A DNA stretch of 64,000 bases from Microscillaceae bacterium (GCA_025054775.1 JANWZA010000047.1:62001-126000); one strand, 5' to 3'; positions 23,410 through 33,382 are shown, counted from the first letter of the stretch. Numbers and translations: made by a program. Notes: a model not told the origin generated them from the sequence alone.

Positions 23410-26400
23410 TTATTGTTTTACTATTTTTTGCAGCAATATACCTTGTGGGGTTTGTACTTTGAATAGTAATATACCTTTGGGTAAGTCAGCCAATTGTAAG
23501 GTGTGTATTTGGTCAAGGCTCAACTGGGTGCGGTAAAGTTTCCTACCGAGTAAATCCTCAATTTCAAGAGTAGCTTGCCCTAAATTTTGTCCAGTATGTA
23601 ATTGTATCCAATCTTCAAAAGGGTTTGGTGCAAAGCGAATATTTTTCTGCCATTTTTCTACTAATTGTGTAATTGGGCTACGATAGATAACAATATTTTG
23701 CGTAAGCGAATCAGCACAATTTTGAGCATTGCGAGTAACTAATTTTACTGCATAAATTCCTTCATTTTCGTATAAAACAGGCGGTGGATTAGCAACGTTT
23801 GCAGTTTGTCCGTTGCCAAAGTTCCATTGCCATTGTACGGCTCCCTGCGTAGTGCTTTGGAAAGTGAGCGGAACAGCCCCTGCCACACGTAAATCAATAC
23901 TATCGTTAGGGCTAACCGTAAAGCGCGTAACGTGCTCAATAGGGCTGATGGTAATAGCAGTAGCAGGGCTTTCGAAGAGCGAGTCTACACAGGTAACGTA
24001 GTAAGTACGTGGTGAGCGTATATTATTGATTAACAAAGAATTACCTGTAAAAATAGGTATAGAAGGGGGAGGTTGTACGTAAAAAGTGAATCGACTTCCT
24101 CCCTGAGGTACAATGGTATAAGTACTGCCGCTACACACTGCCACGTCATTCAAAATAGGAGTGGGGCTAGTTTGGATTTGTTGGTAGGTTTGTTTAGCTT
24201 GTAAAGTAGCTTGATAAATTTCTGCAAAAGTTTCACCTACCACAAAAGCGAAAGCTACGTAATCCTCTTGCCCCACTTCCAAAAGTGGGATTTTGGCACT
24301 AATTAAATGCGAAACATCTTGTCCGCTAAAAGTTAGCCCTGCTGTAGTATCCTTAGGTGTATCAGAGAGAGCTAAAAATTTCTCTGCTGTAGAAAAGCCG
24401 TCCGCCAAGGGGTTGGCGGCATTGTTGTAAGCGGTGTAATTTTGAAAATTATCTGTAAGTAAAGCAATTCCTGTGTAATACAAATTATTCACATCGTGCA
24501 CGTAGCCTAATTTGAGTTGGTTATTCCATCTTGCTCGGTTGTTATTAGTAAATATTACGTTCCAGTCGGCATATAGCCCTGCAAATAGGTTTACGAGGCT
24601 ACTTGTACCGATGTTTTTAATGCGATATTCTATAATTACAAAATTTTTACGTTGAGGGGTATTCCATGCATAGCTTCTTTGAGTGATTTGCACGTTCAGT
24701 CGGTTAGGGTTGTTAGGGATATCTGTAAACACGGTATTGGTATATGAATAATCTTGGCTTGGGCTAATGTGTTGTCTGAAGGGGACAGAGGTGGTAAAAT
24801 CATTGTCTCGGTTAGGGGGAAAATTGCGTACTGCATCAGAGACTTGGGTGTTGCTTCTACCTACCAAGAAGCCTGCCTCTTGTAACATGCATGTACGTGT
24901 ATTGATGCCTGAAACATTGTTTACAGTGCTCAATCCTGTAAGGTCATAAAAAGCTGGATTTCGGTGTGCCAAAGTGCCGTTATCTGCCAAAGTAAATTTC
25001 AAATTATTTATATCTACTTGAGCGGGGTTGAGTAATACATCTACGGCATATGCAAAATTTTGGGAGCCATAGGTAAAGGTAAAAGTAAATTTTACGATTA
25101 AATTTGTAGGAGCATCGGCTGTGAGGCTTACGATAAAGGCATCGGCTTGGTTGGTGGTAATTGTACCCACAGGAACGTTGGTAAGGCTTGAAGTTGATTT
25201 GCTAATATTAACGAAAGGTGAGTTTTCAATTACGCTTATTTGTAAGTTAGGCAATACATTACCTAAATTACTAAACCTTACAACCATGGGGCGGGTTTCG
25301 TTGTTGTAGATATAACCTTTGTGCGTACTATTAGCAAAAAACACACTATCTACAACAAAAGACAGCTCTTGTAAGGCTTTTAATACATCTAACCTACCTG
25401 AACCTAATTTGCCGATAAAAGCACTATTGCCTGGCAAATTGTAGAGACTTGGGTCAGCAGTAGCTTTCAACCGCTGAATTACTTGCCTTGCTGTAAGTTG
25501 TGGATATTTGGCACGCACCAAAGCTGCTGCACCTGATACAATAGGTGCGGCAAAGGAAGTGCCCAATGAATTTTGGGAAGCACTTTCGGTGTTTATTCCT
25601 TCACCTGGGGCACAAATCCCTACTTTATCATAAAAACTTGAATTAGAAGATTTTACATCGCTGCTGTTGGTACCTGCTACGGCAAGCACCAAATCGTAAG
25701 CTGCAGGATAGTAATAATTAGAATTATTATCGTTGCCTGCTGCGGCTACAATTACTACGTCATATACGGCGACTACGCTTCGCAAAAAATCCATTTCCAA
25801 ATTACTGGGGCTACCTGTTCTACCCCAAGAAGCGTTCACTACCTTGCAATTAGGAAATTTTGCGGCGTATAAAATACCTTCGTAACCTGCAGTGTAAGTA
25901 CTTAGATTAGAATTTGGGGCGACTTTCACTGCTAAATATTTACAATTAAAGGCAATACCTGCTCCCATAATGTTGTTATCTACTTTGGCATTAGAAACCA
26001 ACGTAACTACTACCCCATGCGAACCGCCCAGTACATTGTTATCTCCATCCGCTACATCATCTTGGGTGCCCTGTACAAAATTTCCACCATCAGGGTGAGT
26101 TAGATCCATGCCATTGTCTGTAATACCTACTACCACATTAGCGTTCCCTTTTTCAATATCCCATGCTTGATACATTCCTACACGATTGAGGTGATATTGT
26201 GGAGCACTCCCCACAGGATTTGCCAAGGGGTCATTAGGCACGTAGAGTGGGAAATGCAAATATTTGGGCTCAGCAAATTCTACATTCGTATCTTGTAAAA
26301 GAATGTTGATAGCTTTTTCAATGCTCATTTCAGGAGCAATTTTTACTTCATACCAGCTCAAAGTTTCAGTCAGGGTTTCTTCTGCCATTCGCCTTTGTTG

Positions 26401-26694
26401 AGGGCTAATAGGTTTGGTAAAAGCAAAATCTTGGCGTGTGTAGGCTTGTTTGATTTGTGTAATTTTGGCATCTTGTTTTATACGGGGTTGGATATAATCT
26501 TGAGGGTTTTTAGATAAAAATTGTATGGGTTTAGCAATTTTTACCATAACTGTTTGGGGAATGCAATGGGTTTTTTCATTTACATAAGCGGGTAACTTGA
26601 AGTAACGCTGCCCTATAGCAAATTTGGAACTCAAAATAATGATTAGAACTATCCAGCAATAGGTAGTAGGTACTCTTTTCATAGTTTTTGACAA
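23410..26694 (-). CDS. Secreted subtilisin-like serine protease with PKD and type IX sorting domains
   Basis: A 1094-residue extracellular protease of peptidase family S8. After a signal peptide (residues about 1-29) and a propeptide, the catalytic domain carries Asp193 (VGITDNGMD), His226 (GGSHG), Asn321 (AAAGND) and Ser380 (LGTSFAAP), the complete triad and oxyanion Asn. A central beta-rich region follows. Then comes a PKD-like domain (WQWNFGNGQTANVANPPP, YENEGIYAVKL), and a C-terminal domain (FAPNPFEDW, LPKGILLFKVQT, KIVKQ) of the type A sorting signal. The protein is therefore predicted to leave the cell through the type IX secretion system. The second Met (26682) is an equally good start. 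It is transcribed alone. Confidence 0.95.
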   Translation of the reverse strand: MSKTMKRVPTTYCWIVLIIILSSKFAIGQRYFKLPAYVNEKTHCIPQTVMVKIAKPIQFLSKNPQDYIQPRIKQDAKITQIKQAYTRQDFAFTKPISPQQRRMAEETLTETLSWYEVKIAPEMSIEKAINILLQDTNVEFAEPKYLHFPLYVPNDPLANPVGSAPQYHLNRVGMYQAWDIEKGNANVVVGITDNGMDLTHPDGGNFVQGTQDDVADGDNNVLGGSHGVVVTLVSNAKVDNNIMGAGIAFNCKYLAVKVAPNSNLSTYTAGYEGILYAAKFPNCKVVNASWGRTGSPSNLEMDFLRSVVAVYDVVIVAAAGNDNNSNYYYPAAYDLVLAVAGTNSSDVKSSNSSFYDKVGICAPGEGINTESASQNSLGTSFAAPIVSGAAALVRAKYPQLTARQVIQRLKATADPSLYNLPGNSAFIGKLGSGRLDVLKALQELSFVVDSVFFANSTHKGYIYNNETRPMVVRFSNLGNVLPNLQISVIENSPFVNISKSTSSLTNVPVGTITTNQADAFIVSLTADAPTNLIVKFTFTFTYGSQNFAYAVDVLLNPAQVDINNLKFTLADNGTLAHRNPAFYDLTGLSTVNNVSGINTRTCMLQEAGFLVGRSNTQVSDAVRNFPPNRDNDFTTSVPFRQHISPSQDYSYTNTVFTDIPNNPNRLNVQITQRSYAWNTPQRKNFVIIEYRIKNIGTSSLVNLFAGLYADWNVIFTNNNRARWNNQLKLGYVHDVNNLYYTGIALLTDNFQNYTAYNNAANPLADGFSTAEKFLALSDTPKDTTAGLTFSGQDVSHLISAKIPLLEVGQEDYVAFAFVVGETFAEIYQATLQAKQTYQQIQTSPTPILNDVAVCSGSTYTIVPQGGSRFTFYVQPPPSIPIFTGNSLLINNIRSPRTYYVTCVDSLFESPATAITISPIEHVTRFTVSPNDSIDLRVAGAVPLTFQSTTQGAVQWQWNFGNGQTANVANPPPVLYENEGIYAVKLVTRNAQNCADSLTQNIVIYRSPITQLVEKWQKNIRFAPNPFEDWIQLHTGQNLGQATLEIEDLLGRKLYRTQLSLDQIHTLQLADLPKGILLFKVQTPQGILLQKIVKQ

Positions 26695-26784
26695 ATTTTG
26701 AACTTGCGTAAAGTTACAATTTTTTTTCGTTTAAGCAAAATTGATTGAATGGCTTTTTCTAATCTTACCTTGAAAAATCACAGC

Positions 26785-26801
26785 TAAAAGTAGAATTTTA
26801 G
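26785..26801. repeat. 17-base direct repeat, copy upstream of the dioxygenase gene
   Basis: TAAAAGTAGAATTTTAG is identical at 27487-27503 on the other side of the 3-hydroxyanthranilate dioxygenase gene. With the preceding C this copy has CTAAAA/TTTTAG arms around GTAGAA, an operator-like partial palindrome. Confidence 0.75.
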
Positions 26802-26845
26802 ACTAATTGCTCTACTGAATTCAGTAAAAAATTGACTGAACCTTC

Positions 26846-26877
26846 TTTGGAGTTTTACTCATTTTTTTATAGGTTTG
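26846..26877 (+). promoter_or_regulatory. Bacteroidota-type promoter of the 3-hydroxyanthranilate dioxygenase gene
   Basis: TTTG (26846-26849), a 20-base spacer and TAGGTTTG (26870-26877) match the -33/-7 consensus. The predicted start near 26884 leaves about 37 bases before the ATG. Confidence 0.68.
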
Positions 26878-26920
26878 TAAACTTAAAAACTTTGGTTGAA
26901 CCCTAAAAAACTTCAAAAAT

Positions 26921-27439
26921 ATGTCCTTCAAGGTGTATAATCTCATGCAATGGATTGAGGAGAACAAAAGCACATTGAAACCACCTGTTAATAACAAAGA
27001 AATTTACCCAGGAGGAGATTTTATTGTTATGATAATTGGCGGACCTAATGAACGCAAAGATTACCACTATAACGAAACTGCTGAATTTTTTTATCAAATA
27101 AAAGGCGATATTGTGCTAAAAGTAATAGAGAACAATCAGCCCAAAGATATTCCTATCCGAGAAGGTGAAATTTATTTGCTTCAGCCTAAAACCTTGCATT
27201 CGCCTCAACGCCCTGCTGATACGATTGGTTTAGTGATAGAGCAAAAACGCGCTCCTGAAAATAAGGACGGCTTTGTGTGGTTTTGTGAAAATTGTGGCGA
27301 AAAGCTCTACGAAGAGTATTTTAAGTTGCAAAACATAGTAACTCAATTGCCTGAAATTTTTAATCGCTTTTATAGTACTCCCGAGCATTGCACTTGCAAA
27401 AAATGTGGTACTATTATGGAACGTCCTGTGCGTAAGTAG
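26921..27439 (+). CDS. 3-hydroxyanthranilate 3,4-dioxygenase
   Basis: A cupin dioxygenase that opens the ring of 3-hydroxyanthranilate in the kynurenine pathway, giving the precursor of quinolinate and NAD or of the 2-aminomuconate breakdown route. In 172 residues the iron ligands His49, Glu55 (DYHYNETAEFF) and His93 (KTLHSPQRP) and the substrate Arg97 are present. The C-terminus has the second, rubredoxin-like metal site of the bacterial form (CENCGEKL and CTCKKCG). Nothing else of the pathway is adjacent; the aldehyde dehydrogenase at the start of the window could act downstream. It has its own promoter and converges with the aminopeptidase gene. Confidence 0.96.
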   Translation: MSFKVYNLMQWIEENKSTLKPPVNNKEIYPGGDFIVMIIGGPNERKDYHYNETAEFFYQIKGDIVLKVIENNQPKDIPIREGEIYLLQPKTLHSPQRPADTIGLVIEQKRAPENKDGFVWFCENCGEKLYEEYFKLQNIVTQLPEIFNRFYSTPEHCTCKKCGTIMERPVRK

Positions 27440-27486
27440 AAACAAAGATGGTTTTGTAAATTTTTCAAGTTAGGTAGCTGATTTAT

Positions 27487-27503
27487 TAAAAGTAGAATTT
27501 TAG
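27487..27503. repeat. 17-base direct repeat, copy downstream of the dioxygenase gene
   Basis: Identical to 26785-26801. It lies 48 bases after the dioxygenase stop, between convergent genes. Confidence 0.75.
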
Positions 27504-27638
27504 GGTAGTAAAATTTAATTTGAGTGGAGTATAATTGTCAGCGAAAATAAAAACATAAAATTCTATCGCTTTCTAAAAGTTTGAGACAAAGATTAGGTTT
27601 AGAGTTTTTGGAAAGCTTTGTAAAAAATGTAGCAATTA

Positions 27639-29126
27639 TTACGGAGTAGCGTTAGGCTGTAAACTCATTTGTAAATTTAACAGAAATTGATAAAACAGAC
27701 GTATGCCGAAGGCAGTAGCAATTTTAGATTTGGCAAATTCGCTATCCCCAAAAGCTACCCCTGCAATATCTAAATGGGCATATTTAGGGTGATTTTCAGT
27801 AAAAACTTCTAAGAACTTTGCCGCAGTAATAGCTCCTGCGTAGGGTTTGCCATTGTAGTTTTTGAGGTCAGCCATATCCGATAGAATTTCATCTTTGTAG
27901 CTATCCCAAAGAGGTAATTGCCATAGGCGTTCTCCTGTTTGTTCTCCTGCCTTGAGCAAGGCTTGGGCTAATTCAGGGTTGTTGGTGAATAGCCCTGCAG
28001 CTTCGTAACCTAATGCGGCAATGCAATTTCCCGTAAGTGTAGCAATATCAATTAAGATGTCAGGTTGAAAAGTACGATTGAGATAAGCAATGCCATCAGC
28101 TAAAATGAGCCTTCCTTCGGCATCAGTATCTACAATTTCAATCGTTTTACCTAAATATGAACCAATAATATCGCTAGGCTTGAATGATTTAGCGTCTATG
28201 CTATTCTCTGCCGTAGGTATAACTCCGATTACGTGGAAAGGCAAATTTAACCTTGCGGCTAATTCTACTGTACCTAATACTGAAGCTGCACCGCTCATGT
28301 CTGACTTCATGTAGTACATTCCTGCACTTTCTTTGATAGAAAGCCCTCCTGTATCGAAGGTAATGCCTTTACCTACAAAACCTACTTTAAGCAATGGATT
28401 GCGTGGCTTATGTTCGGTAACAATCAAAAAAGGAGGTTCTTGGCTACCTTGGGCTACGGCAAGTAAGGCATCAAAGCGTTGATTTTCAAGGTCTCGTTTG
28501 TCTAAAATATGAACATGATAGTCATATTTTTGTGCTGACTGGCGTGCCCAGTTTGCTAATAGTTTGGGAGGTTTTTTATTAGGGGGGAGGTTTACTAAGT
28601 CCATCATTTGTCGCTGAATTTCAGCAATAATCACATTTTTGTGCCAAACTTGATGTACCGCTTCTAACAGTTCAGGTTTTACAGCAATTTCCAAGGCAAG
28701 TGTATCAAATCCAAAAGTAGTGTCTTTGTTTTGGTTATCGGTCTTATAGATTGCCAGAAAATATTGGCTTAGTAACATGCCATTGAACAAGCCGTCAATT
28801 TGGTCTATGGTCAGGTGCTGAGCATCTATCCAGAGACTGTTTTTGATTTTATTTTTTTGGTTAAAGAAAAAGGAGCGGGCTATTTTAAGCAGATCCTTAA
28901 ATGTAGGTTCTTTTCCTAATCCTAAAAAGTAAATTCTTGATTTTTCGGTGTAAAAAACCTGCAAATCTTTAGCATTTGCCTTAAAATCTTGTAGTAATTT
29001 TTCGGCTTTGAGGTTATATTGTGCTAAAAAGGCTGTAAGGTCTGCCGAAAGGTTGTCAGTTTGTGGTATAGGTATTAAAATATTTTCGGCTTGTTGATTT
29101 TGTTGGGTAGAAGCGTGAAATTGCAT
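27639..29126 (-). CDS. Leucyl aminopeptidase, family M17
   Basis: A two-metal cytosolic exopeptidase releasing N-terminal amino acids. The C-terminal catalytic domain carries VGKGITFDTGGLSIK (metal Lys and Asp), MKSDMSGAASVLG, and the family signature NTDAEGRL in the form DTDAEGRLILADG, with Asp and Glu metal ligands and catalytic Arg. The N-terminal 180 residues form the less conserved oligomer domain. At 495 residues the length is normal. It is separated from cobT by about 70 bases on the same strand, so cotranscription is possible. Confidence 0.94.
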   Translation of the reverse strand: MQFHASTQQNQQAENILIPIPQTDNLSADLTAFLAQYNLKAEKLLQDFKANAKDLQVFYTEKSRIYFLGLGKEPTFKDLLKIARSFFFNQKNKIKNSLWIDAQHLTIDQIDGLFNGMLLSQYFLAIYKTDNQNKDTTFGFDTLALEIAVKPELLEAVHQVWHKNVIIAEIQRQMMDLVNLPPNKKPPKLLANWARQSAQKYDYHVHILDKRDLENQRFDALLAVAQGSQEPPFLIVTEHKPRNPLLKVGFVGKGITFDTGGLSIKESAGMYYMKSDMSGAASVLGTVELAARLNLPFHVIGVIPTAENSIDAKSFKPSDIIGSYLGKTIEIVDTDAEGRLILADGIAYLNRTFQPDILIDIATLTGNCIAALGYEAAGLFTNNPELAQALLKAGEQTGERLWQLPLWDSYKDEILSDMADLKNYNGKPYAGAITAAKFLEVFTENHPKYAHLDIAGVAFGDSEFAKSKIATAFGIRLFYQFLLNLQMSLQPNATP

Positions 29127-29199
29127 GTCTTTTCAAAGTAATTGGGTATTAAAGTAATTGGATATTTAATTAGGTACAAGATTGCGATGCAAGAATCTG

Positions 29200-30267
29200 C
29201 TAACCAAGCATTACTTCATTTGTGATGTTACTCACCCCTGCTTGCTCAAAGGTTGCCATTTCGTTCAGAAAGATAACTGCAGACTCAAGAAGTGGATAAG
29301 CCAAAGCACAACCTGTGCCTTCTCCGAGCCGTAAATTCAGCCTGAGCAGAGGTTCGGCTTTAAGGTATTGTAATAAGGCCTCGTGTCCACGTTCTGCTGA
29401 TTGATGGCAAAATACAGCATAATCTTTCACATGTATTGAAACCTGACAAGCTACCAACAACGCTACTGAAGCGATAAATCCATCTATTAAAATAAGTAAT
29501 TGATTTTGAGCTGCTTGTAACATTGCTCCGCACATTTGCACGATTTCATATCCGCCCAAAGTTGCCAAAGCAGTTAGCCAGTTAGCACTTTCTAGGGTAG
29601 GTTGATGCAAATGGTAAGCACGTGTGAGCACTTTTTGTTTATGTATTAGTTGAGTTTCGTTTAGCCCTGTGCCTTTGCCGATGCAATCGTGCAAATCAAT
29701 TTTGGTGAAGTGGTGCATGAGCAAAGCCGAAGCTGAAGTATTGCCGATACCCATCTCACCTAAACCAATTATGTTGCATTGTGTGTCTTGGCAAAGTTGT
29801 TGCACCCATTCTGCTCCTTTTTGCAAATGCCATTGGCACTCTGCTAGGGTCATAGCAGGTGAATGGGCAATGTTTTTTGTGCCAAATGCAGTTTTTTGGC
29901 TAATTACGGAGGTATGTGATTGAAAGTCAAAATTTACGCCTGCATCAATAACAGAGAGGGCTATGTTATGTTGCCTGCAGAAAGCGTTAATTGCTGCACC
30001 CCCACGCACAAAATTCAATACCATTTGAGCCGTAACTTCAGAAGGATATGCACTTACCCCCTCTTGGGCGATGCCATGGTCTGCCGCAAATACAGCAATA
30101 TGAGGGTTTTGTAATCGTGGTGTTTCTGTATTTTGTATGCAAGCTATTTGCAAAGCTAGTTTTTCTAATTGCCCTAAGGCTCCTAGAGGTTTCGTTTTAG
30201 TATCTATTTTTTGCTGAATACTCTCTCTCTTTTCTTTGGATACGGGTTTTATGCTGAAATCAAGCAT
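29200..30267 (-). CDS. cobT: Nicotinate-nucleotide-dimethylbenzimidazole phosphoribosyltransferase CobT
   Basis: Makes alpha-ribazole phosphate, the lower-ligand precursor of cobalamin, from nicotinate mononucleotide and dimethylbenzimidazole. Diagnostic blocks are TKPLGALGQLE, VFAADHGIAQEGVSAYPSEVT, the GIGNTSASALL loop, GKGTGL and the C-terminal RLGEGTGCALA with the catalytic Glu. At 355 residues it is complete. No other cobalamin genes are nearby, consistent with salvage rather than de novo synthesis, or with dispersed genes. It begins 20 bases after the LytM peptidase gene. Confidence 0.95.
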   Translation of the reverse strand: MLDFSIKPVSKEKRESIQQKIDTKTKPLGALGQLEKLALQIACIQNTETPRLQNPHIAVFAADHGIAQEGVSAYPSEVTAQMVLNFVRGGAAINAFCRQHNIALSVIDAGVNFDFQSHTSVISQKTAFGTKNIAHSPAMTLAECQWHLQKGAEWVQQLCQDTQCNIIGLGEMGIGNTSASALLMHHFTKIDLHDCIGKGTGLNETQLIHKQKVLTRAYHLHQPTLESANWLTALATLGGYEIVQMCGAMLQAAQNQLLILIDGFIASVALLVACQVSIHVKDYAVFCHQSAERGHEALLQYLKAEPLLRLNLRLGEGTGCALAYPLLESAVIFLNEMATFEQAGVSNITNEVMLG

Positions 30268-30287
30268 ACAATTTTAGATAAAAACTT

Positions 30288-31262
30288 TTACGATAAAGAT
30301 TGATTTTCTGCTGAAGCTAACTTCAAAATCTTATCGTATTCCTCTGGAGTAAGGTCGTTAAAGAAATAATATACAGGGTTTACTTTTTCGCCTTTGTAAA
30401 TTACTTCATAATGCAAGTGTGGGGCAGTAGAAAAACCCGTGCTACCGATATAACCAATGCATTCCCCACGTTTGACTTTTTGCCCTACCTCTACTTTGAA
30501 GGCTGACATATGGGCGTATAAGGTTTCATAACCATAGCCATGGTCAATAATTATGGTATTACCATATCCTCCCATGTATTCTGCTTTTACTATTGTACCA
30601 CTTCCTGAGGCATAGATAGGTGTACCATGGGGTGCGGCAAAATCTACTCCTGGGTGAAATTGAGCCACTTTATAGATAGGGTGAATACGAATACCAAAAC
30701 CTGAGGAAAGTCGCGTAAGTTCTTTGTTTGAAATGGGCTGGATGGCAGGAATGGAAGCCAACATTTTGGATTTGTTTTTTACTAGTTTTGCAATCTCATC
30801 ATAGGATTTGCTTTGTACGTACATCTTACGTTTTAATTGGTCTATTTTTTTTAGTGTTCCAATAATTATTTCCTCTTGCTTTAGCCCTTTTTTCAACAAA
30901 TCTTTGTACTTGTCGCTTCCTCCTGAACCTGCCTCACGCACTGAGGTTGGAATAGGGTCTGCTTCAAAAACAACGCGGTAGATATTATCGTCGCGATGTT
31001 GAAGAGCTTTAAGCATCTCATTAGCTTCGGTTATTTGCTTATTAAGTAGTTCGTAATGCAATAAAAGCTCCTCGTTTTCTTTTTTAAGCATAATTTCCTG
31101 TTCCGTCTTGTAATATTTACCGTAGAGCATAGTTAGCCCTACCGCTAAAATTAAAGAGAGCGTAAAAAAACCTAAAAGATTGATTATTACATCAATAGTA
31201 CGGGTTTTTACACGCTCATATCTGCAAGTTTCTGGATTGTAATAGTATTTAATCCTTCCCAT
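30288..31262 (-). CDS. M23-family (LytM) peptidoglycan endopeptidase, membrane-anchored
   Basis: A 324-residue protein with a cytoplasmic start, one membrane helix (about residues 24-46, IDVIINLLGFFTLSLILAVGLTM), a periplasmic coiled coil (about 50-170) and a C-terminal zinc metallopeptidase. The metal ligands are visible as HPGVDFAAPHG (His and Asp) and PHLHYEV, with YAHMS in between. Unlike EnvC/NlpD divisome activators, which lack zinc ligands, this one looks catalytically competent. It heads a likely operon with cobT; the functional link is not obvious. Confidence 0.93.
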   Translation of the reverse strand: MGRIKYYYNPETCRYERVKTRTIDVIINLLGFFTLSLILAVGLTMLYGKYYKTEQEIMLKKENEELLLHYELLNKQITEANEMLKALQHRDDNIYRVVFEADPIPTSVREAGSGGSDKYKDLLKKGLKQEEIIIGTLKKIDQLKRKMYVQSKSYDEIAKLVKNKSKMLASIPAIQPISNKELTRLSSGFGIRIHPIYKVAQFHPGVDFAAPHGTPIYASGSGTIVKAEYMGGYGNTIIIDHGYGYETLYAHMSAFKVEVGQKVKRGECIGYIGSTGFSTAPHLHYEVIYKGEKVNPVYYFFNDLTPEEYDKILKLASAENQSLS

Positions 31263-31387
31263 TTCTCTAATTTGTTTATCAACTCAGAATAACTAACTTC
31301 GCACTTGTTTTTATTGTGCAAAGTTCTTACCAAATCAAATCAGTTGTTAATGATTACTTTTATTTAGACCTAAGCGTCAAAACTTTG

Positions 31388-31395
31388 CAAAGATA
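31388..31395 (-). promoter_or_regulatory. Putative -7 box upstream of the LytM-cobT operon
   Basis: Minus-strand TATCTTTG fits TAnnTTTG; it is 126 bases before the LytM gene start and no -33 TTTG was found at the right distance. Confidence 0.3.
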
Positions 31396-31527
31396 TAGTT
31401 ATTTTTTGGTAAGTTCCTAAAAAAGTGGGCATAATTTTTCTTTATTAGAGAAAATCATAATCCAAACTTGTGAATTTTTTTTTCTTGCGAACTTTCCTAA
31501 ATCAGGAAGCTTGAAAACTGTTTTGAG

Positions 31528-33345
31528 TTAGTTAAGTTCAAATTGTAATTTTACCAAATTTTGGTAAATGCCTTCGTGCAGTTGTAAGAGTTGGTCGTGT
31601 GTACCTTGCTCTACAATTTTGCCCTCGTGCAATACATAAATTTTATCTACCTTTCGAATAGTTGCCAAGCGGTGGGCGATAATAATAGTGGTACGGTTTT
31701 TCATCAATTCATCAAGTGCCTCTTGTACCAATTTTTCGGAGTCAGCATCTAAGGAACTGGTAGCTTCGTCTAAAACCAAGATTGCAGGGTTTTTCAAAAT
31801 TGCCCTTGCGATAGCAATGCGTTGGCGTTGCCCTCCTGAAAGTTTTACACCGCGCTCACCTACAATGGTCTTAAATCCTTCGGGAAAAGACTGAATAAAT
31901 TGTAAAGCATTAGCCCTTTGTGCCGCTTCTTGTATCTCCTCAAAAGTAGCTGAAGGTTTGCCATAGCGAATATTCTCTTCTATCGTACCCCCGAAAAGTA
32001 GCACTTCTTGTGGCACTAAGCCGATATTTTGCCGCAAGTGCGTCAGGTTTAGGTATTGGATAGGTTGGTTATCTATCCAAATACTTCCTTGATTAAGCGG
32101 ATAGTATTGTGCCAAAAGTTGTGTAATGGTGGTTTTTCCTGCCCCGCTCTGCCCTACGAGAGCCACTTTTTGTCCTGCTTCAATTTGTAGGTCAATGCCT
32201 TTTAGCACCATTACATCTGGACGTGTGGGATAAGCAAAATACACGTTTTCAAAGCGGATATTTCCTTGCAAACGTGGAAAATTTTGTTGAGTAGTGGCTA
32301 AATCAATTTCAGGTTTTTCGTCCAAAATTTCTAAAATTCTTTCTGTAGAGCCAAGTGTTTTTTGGATTTGCCCATACATTTCTCCTAATCCACCTACTGC
32401 TCCCCCAATGAAAGCAGTATAAATAATAAACGAGGTAAGTTCTCCTATGCTTATCTGCCCTGCAGCAACCAACGAAGCTCCGTAAGCCAACACTACCACG
32501 ATAGCCCCAAAAATTGCAAAAATAATAAATGAAGCAAACAAGCCGCGCGCCAAAGCTGCTTTGATAGCCTGCCGTACCACACTTTGCAAACTATTTTGAT
32601 AGCGTTGCGACTCATACCATTCATTAGTAAACGATTTCACCGAGAGAATAGACTGTAATGTTTCCTCTACCACTACATTGGCTTGGGCTAATTCGTCTTG
32701 GGCTTTTTTGGCTAACTTGCGAATATATTTTCCAAAAAACATGGCAATCACAATCACCACGGGAAAGGTAGCTACCATAAGCAAAGTGAGTTGAGTTGAA
32801 ATCCAAAGTAAAACACTAATTCCTACAATTAAAGTAGCTATTTGCCTAAAAAACTCCGCCAAAGTAAAAGCAAGTGTATCTTGTAGAGTAGCTACATCAG
32901 AGGTGAGACGGCTGGTGAGTTCTCCTATGCGTCTTTGTTCAAAGAATGAAAGGTGAAGACTAATCATTTGGTTGTAGAGTTTTTGCCGAATTTGTGCCAT
33001 TGTTCGTTCGGTAACATTAGCAAAAATCCAAATCCGAATAAAAGAAAAAAATGACTGCAAAAGCAATACGCCAAACAAAATAAGGCTCACTCGTTGGATG
33101 GAAGGAAAATAATCGGATAAGTTTTTGCCTGTGGCTACATCAATCAGTTTGCCTGCTAGATAAGGAAAAGAGAGTGCCGTAAAAGTAGAAAATACTAAAA
33201 AGAGCATACCCAAAGCAAACCAACCTGCATAAGGGAACATAAACTGAAAAATACGTAAGGATTTTTTAAGCGTAGTCGCATTGATTTTTACTTTGGGCAA
33301 AGCTTCGGGCTGGCTATGGTTGGTTTCTTGTGTTTTTGAGGACAT
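31528..33345 (-). CDS. ABC transporter, fused permease and ATP-binding protein
   Basis: A half-size ABC exporter (605 residues) that would act as a homodimer in the inner membrane. Residues about 35-330 form the six-helix membrane domain with the intracellular coupling sequence. The nucleotide-binding domain carries Walker A (GQSGAGKTT), Q-loop (GLVPQEVLLF), signature LSGGQRQR, Walker B with catalytic Glu (ILVLDEATSSLD) and the switch His (IIAHRLATI). The substrate may be lipid or drug and is not visible from sequence; MsbA/BmrA-like proteins have this form. A -7 box TATCTTTG lies on the minus strand at 33375-33382. Confidence 0.94.
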   Translation of the reverse strand: MSSKTQETNHSQPEALPKVKINATTLKKSLRIFQFMFPYAGWFALGMLFLVFSTFTALSFPYLAGKLIDVATGKNLSDYFPSIQRVSLILFGVLLLQSFFSFIRIWIFANVTERTMAQIRQKLYNQMISLHLSFFEQRRIGELTSRLTSDVATLQDTLAFTLAEFFRQIATLIVGISVLLWISTQLTLLMVATFPVVIVIAMFFGKYIRKLAKKAQDELAQANVVVEETLQSILSVKSFTNEWYESQRYQNSLQSVVRQAIKAALARGLFASFIIFAIFGAIVVVLAYGASLVAAGQISIGELTSFIIYTAFIGGAVGGLGEMYGQIQKTLGSTERILEILDEKPEIDLATTQQNFPRLQGNIRFENVYFAYPTRPDVMVLKGIDLQIEAGQKVALVGQSGAGKTTITQLLAQYYPLNQGSIWIDNQPIQYLNLTHLRQNIGLVPQEVLLFGGTIEENIRYGKPSATFEEIQEAAQRANALQFIQSFPEGFKTIVGERGVKLSGGQRQRIAIARAILKNPAILVLDEATSSLDADSEKLVQEALDELMKNRTTIIIAHRLATIRKVDKIYVLHEGKIVEQGTHDQLLQLHEGIYQNLVKLQFELN

Positions 33346-33374
33346 AGCAAGTAAGAATAAATAATTTCAAAGTG

Positions 33375-33382
33375 CAAAGATA
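33375..33382 (-). promoter_or_regulatory. Putative -7 box of the ABC exporter gene
   Basis: TATCTTTG on the minus strand, 30 bases before the start codon; the -33 region is not consensus. Confidence 0.4.
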
